A program made the translations under genes and the position numbers. A DNA stretch of 13,059 bases from Calditrichaceae bacterium (GTDB lineage Bacteria; Calditrichota; Calditrichia; Calditrichales; Calditrichaceae). Of the stretch, positions 1-6,201 are shown in pieces (position 1 is the stretch's first letter; each line of letters starts with the position of its first letter). The notes below the pieces were generated by a model, which saw nothing but the letters and a program-made list of their open reading frames with translations, was not told where the DNA came from and did no database searches. The stretch spans positions 1-13,059 of the forward strand of contig JANTFQ010000031.1 in assembly GCA_024763405.1 (NCBI GenBank), given 5' to 3'.

Positions 1-49
1 CCCTGTAAAGATCCGCCTTTTTCCCGATTTAATTTATGGAGGAGGGGAA

Positions 50-592
50 TTAATTTATAGCAAAGCTGACGCCGGCATAAATACTATACCAGGCCAATGC
101 CAGGGTATAGCTATTTGTTTTAAACGAGGCAAAACGGTATTTACCTTCACCAAAAACAGACAGTTTGTCTGTAACATAATACCGGGTTCCTGCTCCGCCG
201 CCAAAGGCAATACTAGAAGATGTTTCTTCCGCCGAGCTGCCGCTCTTTGCGCCGAAGGCAACCCAGGAAATACCGGCCATCCCATAGGTATCCATTTTTT
301 CACTGCTAAAAAATCCGCCTTTGGTTTTATAATGATAGGTACCGTAAACATCTATGACCTTAAAAGACCATTCCTGTGTTCCGGATGTATAATTATGAAT
401 GATAAATGAAGGCATTACACCGATACTGTTTGTAATTCCATATTCAAAATTCGCGCCAAACCCCAAACCCAGAGCAGAAATACCGGCCTGACCTCCGGCA
501 ATCATTTTACCGGCACTAAAGTGTTTATCCTGAGCAAAACTTAATTGCGTGATGGCAAACATCAACACCATAACGAGTACTAACTTTTTCAT
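50..592 (-). CDS. Small outer-membrane beta-barrel protein, 180 aa
   Basis: The protein starts MKKLVLVMVLMF, a typical Sec signal peptide, with likely cleavage after SFA (residue 20). The mature part alternates polar and hydrophobic/aromatic residues and is rich in Gly and Tyr. It ends in an amphipathic strand (YAGVSFAIN), as expected of a small 8-stranded porin-like OMP_b-brl protein of the outer membrane. I chose the ATG at 592 because a GGAGG sits 8 nt upstream (601-605). An in-frame TTG at 607 would add five residues but overlaps that ribosome binding site. The gene lies 88 bp downstream of the 561-aa lipoprotein. The gap holds only a weak promoter candidate (TTGAAA at 665-670, 17 bp, poor TTAAAG at 642-647), and no copy of the palindrome found before the neighbouring genes. 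Read-through from the lipoprotein is plausible. No specific ligand or function is recognisable. Confidence 0.85.
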   Translation of the reverse strand: MKKLVLVMVLMFAITQLSFAQDKHFSAGKMIAGGQAGISALGLGFGANFEYGITNSIGVMPSFIIHNYTSGTQEWSFKVIDVYGTYHYKTKGGFFSSEKMDTYGMAGISWVAFGAKSGSSAEETSSSIAFGGGAGTRYYVTDKLSVFGEGKYRFASFKTNSYTLALAWYSIYAGVSFAIN

Positions 593-600
593 TTTTGATT

Positions 601-605
601 CCTCC
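601..605 (-). promoter_or_regulatory. Ribosome binding site deciding the start of the beta-barrel gene
   Basis: On the minus strand GGAGG is followed by 8 nt and then ATG at 592. It places the start at 592 rather than at the in-frame TTG (607), which lies immediately upstream of and adjoining the Shine-Dalgarno. Confidence 0.7.
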
Positions 606-680
606 AAGTAAGACTAAATTCAATTGATTTTTTATACTTCCCTTTAACTCGGTTCCCTTCCTCCTTTCAACATAACATTA

Positions 681-2366
681 TTATTTATAAGACCATATTA
701 AATCATAATCCGCTTTCTTTTCCTTTTCTGCCATTTTTTTCAGTCCGGTTTCAAGGGCGTTCATCAGTTCCTTTTGGCGGATAACATTGGGCAGAATATC
801 CATCACGTACTTTGCATCCATTTTTGCTTCGTTCAGCTTCATCCCATTTCCGGAAATGACGCCCTGCTCATAAATGGTTGGGCCAGCCTTATACCCATTG
901 GGCGGACCGGAAATACGCAAACTCAATCTGGGCGATAGTGAAAAGCCTTCCCAGGGCATTTCCAAATCGATGGTAACCGCAATAATTCCATCTACACCCA
1001 GTTCACGGATTAAGCGGGAATCAATGCGGTCCGACGCGAAGGTCGTGGCAATATTATCGATTATTGCCGATAGCGTGGTAGGGATAAGGTTTTTAGTGCC
1101 CTTATAACTTTTCTCCACTTCCACAACCGACACATTATCTTTTATGGGCTCCAAATCCTTGTATGAAGGTGCACGTTTCACCTGTTCAACTGGTATCAGA
1201 GAAATATCATAATTATTCTTTAATATGTGTTCGAAATCGGCATACAGGCTATTTACCAGGCTCTCCCAGTAGGCGTCGGGCAACTCTGGAAAGGTACGGG
1301 TAGTCGTAGTCGTGGTAGTGGTGGTCGTTTTTAAATAAGGACCGTATGTTGTGTGCGTCCTTGTTTTTGTCCGGGACTGTTGTAATTTTGTAGCTCTTAC
1401 GGTAAACGAAACAACCGCAAATTTTTTCGCGCTGGACATGGGTCTTCCCAAAAAGGCGTTGGGCTTTGACATCTCCACTTTCATGGTACCATTTTTATCT
1501 TTAAACGTTTCAGATAAACGAAGGCCTTCATTCGCAATAGTCCCCACCCATGTTTGCTCAATTTTTCCGGTTACGGTTACCGGTACACAGTCAATTGAAG
1601 TTCCTACAATTTGAGTAGCGCCCACCCCTTTAATAATTTTTAAATTTAAATTAGCACGCTCAACCTTCAACCAATTTTCACCTTCAATGGGCGCGATAGA
1701 AGTACCTGGATTCCGCCACATAGCTGCGGGAAGGGATATTTTATTTTTGTATTTAAAAATCCCATAATCCGTAAACGTCCGAAGCTTCATAATATCGGCA
1801 AGCAAAGAAACCGAAAATTCAGTATTTTTATCGGTACCGGGACTTTCAAGTTCTAAAGACAAATCCGACTGGATATCGACAACAGGATTCTCTTTTTTCC
1901 CGTTAACAGAAATTATTTTTATGGGCGGAGCAGGTGTGACAACAAACTCTGCAACCTGTCCGGTAGACGTTTCTACGCGGATTGTTTTAGGTGAAAAATC
2001 ATTTTTATCCACCCACTTACCATAAAATCCATTCGCAAAATGCGGTACTTCTATCCCATCGATAAATACTTTACCATCGATGGAATACATTCCGATACCT
2101 TCGCGCTTAAAAAAATTGATGGTGACCATATTGCCGCCTTCGCGCCAATCGTCCTTCAGATACTCGACCTCAACTGTATTCACCGCTTTGGGATACATAT
2201 TGCGGATAAACGATACATTGACTGAGGCGGTGGATAAATCGGCTGTTTTTTGGGTAAGCAAGCTTCCCGCCAACCCGCCAACCGTTTTCATCATATATCC
2301 GCAGCTTCCGAGAAACAGCGCAGCAGCAAAAACGATGAATACCCTGCGAATTAATAATTTATACAT
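681..2366 (-). CDS. Unrecognised large lipoprotein with a poly-threonine linker, 561 aa
   Basis: A short signal sequence ends in the lipobox L-G-S-C with the lipidated Cys at residue 22, so the protein is probably membrane-anchored in the envelope. I do not recognise the N-terminal part (about 45-310), which looks beta-rich. From about 312 an alpha/beta segment begins (KKFAVVSFTVRA). After an insert it continues to about 540, including the stretch RELGVDGIIAVTIDLEM (454-470). The layout recalls CsgG/LpoB-like envelope lipoproteins (strand, long helix, then a 'lGvDgii.v' strand), but this is only a fold-level impression. The insert (about 329-358) is very Thr-rich with an unbroken run of ten Thr (residues 347-356). 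The C-terminus is charged. The ATG at 2366 is preceded by GGAGAG. The gene has its own promoter with an inverted-repeat operator at 2431-2476, shared with the upstream lipoprotein and the response regulator, so it is probably under that regulator. Confidence 0.85.
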   Translation of the reverse strand: MYKLLIRRVFIVFAAALFLGSCGYMMKTVGGLAGSLLTQKTADLSTASVNVSFIRNMYPKAVNTVEVEYLKDDWREGGNMVTINFFKREGIGMYSIDGKVFIDGIEVPHFANGFYGKWVDKNDFSPKTIRVETSTGQVAEFVVTPAPPIKIISVNGKKENPVVDIQSDLSLELESPGTDKNTEFSVSLLADIMKLRTFTDYGIFKYKNKISLPAAMWRNPGTSIAPIEGENWLKVERANLNLKIIKGVGATQIVGTSIDCVPVTVTGKIEQTWVGTIANEGLRLSETFKDKNGTMKVEMSKPNAFLGRPMSSAKKFAVVSFTVRATKLQQSRTKTRTHTTYGPYLKTTTTTTTTTTRTFPELPDAYWESLVNSLYADFEHILKNNYDISLIPVEQVKRAPSYKDLEPIKDNVSVVEVEKSYKGTKNLIPTTLSAIIDNIATTFASDRIDSRLIRELGVDGIIAVTIDLEMPWEGFSLSPRLSLRISGPPNGYKAGPTIYEQGVISGNGMKLNEAKMDAKYVMDILPNVIRQKELMNALETGLKKMAEKEKKADYDLIWSYK

Positions 2367-2430
2367 AAACTCTCCATTGGAATTAATTGTTTAGTGAAAT
2401 TCTAATTATTTCTGGTCATTACTTAATAGG

Positions 2431-2476
2431 TATATAATTATTCCGCTCCTCCGTTTCAATACGGCACCTGCCGTAT
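2431..2476 (-). promoter_or_regulatory. Promoter plus 7-2-7 inverted-repeat operator for the 561-aa lipoprotein
   Basis: Reading the minus strand, an 18-bp inverted repeat with perfect arms (ATACGGCA-GG-TGCCGTAT, 2459-2476) is followed by TTGAAA (-35, 2454-2459, sharing one base with the repeat). A 17-bp spacer and TATATA (-10, 2431-2436) follow. The predicted transcription start is near 2424, giving a leader of about 58 nt. The repeat centre falls near -43.5, a typical position for an activator contacting polymerase. The same repeat, -35 hexamer and spacer length recur before the genes starting at 3330 and 4213. Confidence 0.72.
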
Positions 2477-2518
2477 ATTCAGCCTCTTTTAACCACGGAT
2501 AAGTCCGCAAAATTAGCT

Positions 2519-2540
2519 GGCCGTCGCTTTACAAACGGCC
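2519..2540 (-). terminator. Weak hairpin downstream of the 258-aa lipoprotein
   Basis: The inverted repeat GGCCGT / ACGGCC (6 bp, 10-nt loop) lies 14 bp past the stop of the lipoprotein gene. On the minus strand it is followed by AGCTAATTTTG rather than a clean U-run, so it is at best a weak terminator or an mRNA 3'-end stabiliser. Confidence 0.3.
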
Positions 2541-2553
2541 GATGCTTGCGAAC

Positions 2554-3330
2554 CTATTCAATTATAATGGATGCCTGGTTCACGATTTCGGCTACGGCGC
2601 TGTAATAAAAGTTACCGGTTTCGGTAATGGAATAACGGTACTTTACAACTTGCAAAAACGCATCCCCGGAAAAATCTTTAAGCTTTCCGGAATCAATCGT
2701 ATATTGCCCGTTATTGGGAAGACCCTGTTCCAGAATTGTTTTGGAATTAGACAGATCCAGCAGCATTACCAGCATCGAATCAGCAGACTGTGCGCTTCCC
2801 CCGGACCATGTAATATTCATCCCGGAACTTTTTGTGATGGTCGCTCCGGTAAGAGGGCTTGTAAGGTTAAATTTGAGCGGACTTGTTACACTGGCATTTA
2901 AAGCCGGAATATCGCCTTTACCGCTTACCGTCCAGTTATGCTGCGTCCCGTTAAAATTAACATCCTGCAGCGAAGACGGGCTGGTTTGGGAGAAAGATGT
3001 ATACCAGCTGCTTCCGGAAGAACCTTCGCTTTTGAGCGCTTGATTGTTTATTTTCACTTCCCCGGCATCGCTCCCATGATTAAAATAAGCGTACCCCATT
3101 ACAAATTCTGCAGCCGGAAACCCCGGAACTGTCTGAAATTGAAATGAAATTGAGGCCATTACACCACCAAATTCGAGCTCGCTGGATCCTGAGGATAATG
3201 GAATGGGCTGGCCGCTTTGATTCACTTCCTGAACGGATGAATTATCATCTTTGGGCGCCGTACTTGAGTCGCAGCCCCATAATGCGCTAAACAATGCTAT
3301 AATTAAAAACAGCCGTAGATACTGTATCAC
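2554..3330 (-). CDS. Unrecognised lipoprotein with C-terminal Ig-like domain, 258 aa
   Basis: The N-terminus is a hydrophobic signal followed by the lipobox L-W-G-C, with the lipidated Cys at residue 20. A Ser/Thr/Asp-rich linker follows. Residues about 50-145 form a beta-rich segment with no recognised family. The last roughly 110 residues begin 'FNLTSPLTGATITKSSGMNITW', here split as FNLTSPLTGATI (154-165) and MNITWSGG (171-178). This pattern is common in Ig/fibronectin-like domains of secreted proteins in FCB bacteria, so it is probably a binding or structural module. The start is a GTG at 3330, supported by a strong AGGAGGT four bases upstream. The gene has its own promoter and operator (3393-3438) matching those of the response regulator and the next lipoprotein. 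It sits directly downstream of the two-component pair and is a likely regulatory target. The biochemical function is unknown. Confidence 0.85.
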   Translation of the reverse strand: MIQYLRLFLIIALFSALWGCDSSTAPKDDNSSVQEVNQSGQPIPLSSGSSELEFGGVMASISFQFQTVPGFPAAEFVMGYAYFNHGSDAGEVKINNQALKSEGSSGSSWYTSFSQTSPSSLQDVNFNGTQHNWTVSGKGDIPALNASVTSPLKFNLTSPLTGATITKSSGMNITWSGGSAQSADSMLVMLLDLSNSKTILEQGLPNNGQYTIDSGKLKDFSGDAFLQVVKYRYSITETGNFYYSAVAEIVNQASIIIE

Positions 3331-3334
3331 TGTT

Positions 3335-3341
3335 ACCTCCT
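3335..3341 (-). promoter_or_regulatory. Strong ribosome binding site in front of a GTG start
   Basis: AGGAGGT followed by AACA and GTG at 3330. It is the best Shine-Dalgarno in the window and is what justifies the non-ATG start of the 258-aa lipoprotein. Confidence 0.75.
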
Positions 3342-3392
3342 GTTATGATTTAATGTATTGAATAATTTTGATCTAAGCGTCAGGCTTAAAAG

Positions 3393-3438
3393 TATATACC
3401 ATTGTAGGAACGCGCTTTCAATAAGGCAGATGCCGTAT
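3393..3438 (-). promoter_or_regulatory. Promoter plus 7-2-7 inverted-repeat operator for the 258-aa lipoprotein
   Basis: On the minus strand ATACGGCA-TC-TGCCTTAT (3421-3438; one mismatch between arms) runs directly into TTGAAA (-35, 3416-3421). A 17-bp spacer and TATATA (-10, 3393-3398) follow. The predicted start is near 3386, giving a leader of about 56 nt. Hexamers, spacer and operator phasing are identical to those of the promoter at 2431-2476. Confidence 0.72.
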
Positions 3439-3556
3439 TTTAACTGAAAGGTACTCTATGGTAAAAAGGATATAAGTTTAAGGGGAATAGAGAAGTAATA
3501 AAGAAATTTCAATATAATTAGAACATGCCGTTTAGCGGATATTTGCAGAAAATATT

Positions 3557-4213
3557 TTAAATGATACGGTTTTTCTGAGCTTTTTGCACAGCTTGCATTT
3601 TATTATGTACATGCAGTTTTTCATAAATGTTTTCGATATGTTTGCGAACCGTGGCCGGTGAGATAAATAAATTTTCGGATATCTGCTGGTAGTCCAGTCC
3701 CTGGCTTAATTGCCCCAGGACTTCCACCTGCCGGTTGGTTAAAGCGAACTCTTCCTTCTGTAAAGATTCTTCCTCAACAATGGGGTTGCGCAGCAGGTTT
3801 AAAGATTTTGCAGCAATAGTAGGAGACATTGGCGCTCCGCCATTCATAATCATCCGAATGCCTTCATGTATTTTATCCGGTTTTTCATCTTTCAACAGGT
3901 ACCCGTTGGCCCCGGCCTGAATGGATTGAAAGATTTTTTCTTCATCATCAAATACGGTAAGCATTACAATTTTAATTTGCGGATATTTCTTCTTAACTGC
4001 CCGTGTGCCTTCAATGCCGTCCATTTCGGGCATTTCAATATCCATTAAAATAGCATCAACGGTGTGGTCCTTTTCCAGCATTTCCAGCAATTCCCTGGAA
4101 TTAGCCGCCCGGTATTTAAACTGAATATCGGTATCAAACAGCTCTAACTTTTCCTGGATTGAGCAGGCCAGCAGGTTGTTGTCTTCGGCAATGGCTACAC
4201 GTATTTTATTCAT
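3557..4213 (-). CDS. NarL/LuxR-family response regulator, 218 aa
   Basis: An N-terminal receiver domain (about 1-122) has the acidic pair E10/D11, the phosphoacceptor D58 in LMDIEMPEMDG, T86 and the conserved K108 (LLKD). After a linker, a LuxR/GerE-type helix-turn-helix (about 154-216) carries the hallmark TNRQVEVLGQLSQG and ISPATVRKHIENIYEKL, the latter holding the recognition helix. All key residues are present, so it should be a functional phosphorylation-controlled DNA-binding protein acting as a dimer. It follows the histidine kinase gene by 113 bp, and that gap contains its own promoter and operator, suggesting autoregulation. I chose the ATG at 4213. An in-frame GTG at 4222 would add three residues, but it lacks a Shine-Dalgarno and falls at the predicted transcription start. 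There is no strong ribosome binding site for the ATG either, so the message may be nearly leaderless. Confidence 0.93.
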   Translation of the reverse strand: MNKIRVAIAEDNNLLACSIQEKLELFDTDIQFKYRAANSRELLEMLEKDHTVDAILMDIEMPEMDGIEGTRAVKKKYPQIKIVMLTVFDDEEKIFQSIQAGANGYLLKDEKPDKIHEGIRMIMNGGAPMSPTIAAKSLNLLRNPIVEEESLQKEEFALTNRQVEVLGQLSQGLDYQQISENLFISPATVRKHIENIYEKLHVHNKMQAVQKAQKNRII

Positions 4214-4227
4214 TTTATCCACGGGTT

Positions 4228-4273
4228 TATTTAGTTCAAATAATGTTTATAATCAATACGGCATCTGCCCTAA
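4228..4273 (-). promoter_or_regulatory. Promoter plus 7-2-7 inverted-repeat operator for the response regulator gene
   Basis: On the minus strand TTAGGGCA-GA-TGCCGTAT (4256-4273) overlaps by one base TTGATT (-35, 4251-4256). A 17-bp spacer and TAAATA (-10, 4228-4233) follow. The arms are less perfect than at the two lipoprotein promoters, and so are the hexamers, so this may be a lower-affinity site. The predicted start near 4221 leaves only about eight bases before the ATG at 4213. Confidence 0.65.
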
Positions 4274-4326
4274 GTTGTATAAAATATAGGTTAAATTTAC
4301 GGGCCTGCTTAATCTTGTTTAACATT

Positions 4327-6090
4327 TTAGAGGAATTTCCCTAGTTTACAGGTAATTACCGTTCCTGCTTTAGTACTTGTCAGGTGCCATTCTCCTCCGG
4401 TTTCCCGACAACGATGCTGCATATTCTGTAATCCGTTTCCTTTTTGAATCCTGGCCACATCAAATCCTTTACCATCATCGCTAATGGTCAACTGCAACGC
4501 ATTATTTTCTTCCGAAAACAGAATCTTTATTTGTGTTGCCCCGGCATATTTAATGGTATTATTTACCGCTTCCTGAACAATCCTGTAAAGATTGAGCATT
4601 TGCACCGAACTGAAGTGCGGTTCATATAAAACTTGTCTCTCCACTATAATAAGCGGAATGTTTGGCTCTTCCTGCAAATTCTGTTTGAGCTCATTAATTT
4701 TTAAAATTAAATCAGAAAGCCCGCCGGCTTTCCGTTTCATGGCCCAAATAGAATTACGCAGTTCGGCTAGTGTTTCCCGGCCAAAAGAACTCATTCTTTT
4801 TAATTTATACAGTATATTTTCATCCTTAACCGTATATCCCATATTATCCATATTGCTGATTAGAAAGGTGAGATTTGAGCCGATATTATCATGAAGTTCA
4901 CGGGAAATGCGCAGCTTTTCATTGGTCAATTTTTGCTCTAAATTGGCCTTTTCAATTTGATTTTTTAACTCGAGTTCGTTTTTTATCTGTTTTCGTTTTA
5001 AACTCTGAAATCTGTAGAGTCCCGTAACGAATACGAGCAAAGCAATAATAAGAATGATCGATATTAAAATCTGAGATTTATGGCGCCGTATTTCCAGTTT
5101 GTTCTGAACAATCTGACGGTCTTTTTTCTCTGTCTCATAGGCCACTTCCAGTTCCGAAATGGTACGATTTGTTTCTACATTTAGTAAACTGTCATTATAG
5201 GCAATTGCCTTTTGTTGTGTTTCGAGCGCTTTTTTAAAATCATTTTTTAATTCATATATTTCTGTAATTTTTTGATAATTATCGCGAATAATTACCTTAT
5301 ACCCGATGGCAATCGCTTTTTTCAGGGATTTATTATAATAATATAAGGCGCTGTCTAAGCGTCCCATCGATTTATTAATTTCTGCCCGGATAGCAAGATT
5401 CGAAGCCCGGCCGAACTCTCCCTTTTCCAGTTTTCGATAGGCATCCGACTGTGAGATGTAATCCAGGGCCTTACCATACTCCCCTTTCATCGAATAAATA
5501 CCGGCAATATTATTAAGGCTAAAAGGGGTGCCGACCGAGTCTTTTAATTCCACATGCAGTTCAAGCGCTTTTTTATAGTAAAAAAGAGCACTGTCCAGGT
5601 TGTGGGACTCTTCCTGTAACACGCCATAATCATCGTAGAGCGTCCATAATTTCTCTTTATAATTATATTTTTGTGCTAATCGAATCCCCCTTCGTATCTC
5701 TTTTAAGGCAGATTTAAAATCCCATCTACGCTGCTGGTAGCCCAAACGGCCGTAAGCACCAACGAGATTTTCTATGTCTCCGATTTGATCATAAATTTTA
5801 ATGGCCTGTAAAATAGCCTCGGTAGATTTTTTCCATTTCCCGTTAATAAAATAGGCTCCGTTCAGCAATTCATAAGCCCTCGCTTCAGCGGGTTTATAAT
5901 CCAAAGCATGCGCGCGTTTTATGTTTTCGGTAAAAACTTCAATTGCTTTTCGCGGGTGAGAGACCATAAAATCATAGGGCAGGGCATTAACGGAATCGAT
6001 TTTAAGATGTACCGCATCTTGCGCATGAAGAGGCGGCAGCATAAAAAAACCAATTATCAGGTAAAAAGATAGGAAAAGGATTATTTTCAT
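4327..6090 (-). CDS. TPR-containing sensor histidine kinase (NarX/DesK type), 587 aa
   Basis: This is the sensor partner of the downstream response regulator. It has an N-terminal signal or anchor (1-24, ending LHAQ). About 270 residues of helical TPR-like repeats follow (roughly 45-310; for example DSALFYYKKALEL and DSALYYYNKSLKK). Then come a coiled-coil stretch, one membrane helix (about 339-358), and a cytoplasmic HisKA_3 domain with ELHDNIGSNL, where H400 is the likely phosphorylated His. The HATPase_c domain has an N-box (QEAVNN, 506-511), DDGKGF (538-543) and GNGLQNM (551-557). All catalytic motifs are intact. With this topology the TPRs would be periplasmic and sense an envelope protein or complex rather than a small ligand; this is inference. 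The start is an ATG preceded by only a weak GGA. I found no palindrome of the regulon type upstream, and no convincing promoter beyond a TATACT near 6118-6123. Confidence 0.93.
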   Translation of the reverse strand: MKIILFLSFYLIIGFFMLPPLHAQDAVHLKIDSVNALPYDFMVSHPRKAIEVFTENIKRAHALDYKPAEARAYELLNGAYFINGKWKKSTEAILQAIKIYDQIGDIENLVGAYGRLGYQQRRWDFKSALKEIRRGIRLAQKYNYKEKLWTLYDDYGVLQEESHNLDSALFYYKKALELHVELKDSVGTPFSLNNIAGIYSMKGEYGKALDYISQSDAYRKLEKGEFGRASNLAIRAEINKSMGRLDSALYYYNKSLKKAIAIGYKVIIRDNYQKITEIYELKNDFKKALETQQKAIAYNDSLLNVETNRTISELEVAYETEKKDRQIVQNKLEIRRHKSQILISIILIIALLVFVTGLYRFQSLKRKQIKNELELKNQIEKANLEQKLTNEKLRISRELHDNIGSNLTFLISNMDNMGYTVKDENILYKLKRMSSFGRETLAELRNSIWAMKRKAGGLSDLILKINELKQNLQEEPNIPLIIVERQVLYEPHFSSVQMLNLYRIVQEAVNNTIKYAGATQIKILFSEENNALQLTISDDGKGFDVARIQKGNGLQNMQHRCRETGGEWHLTSTKAGTVITCKLGKFL

Positions 6091-6201
6091 TCCAAATTTA
6101 ACCCAGAACTTTTTATCAGTATACTAAATATAAGTAAAAGAGATAAGAATTAAAACTATTCGTATTTTTAGTTTGATAAGACGGCTTTTCAGACGCGTTC
6201 T

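Noticed and set aside
593..680. A fourth regulon promoter before the beta-barrel gene (TTGAAA at 665-670)
   Set aside because: The -10 at 17 bp is poor (TTAAAG) and no GGCA/TGCC inverted repeat lies upstream. Kept only as a weak promoter candidate.
2459..2476. The perfect palindrome here, and its copies at 3421 and 4256, as intrinsic terminators of the upstream genes
   Set aside because: The two-base centre cannot form a proper loop without opening the stem, no U-run follows, and the copies are phased exactly to -35/-10 elements of the downstream genes.
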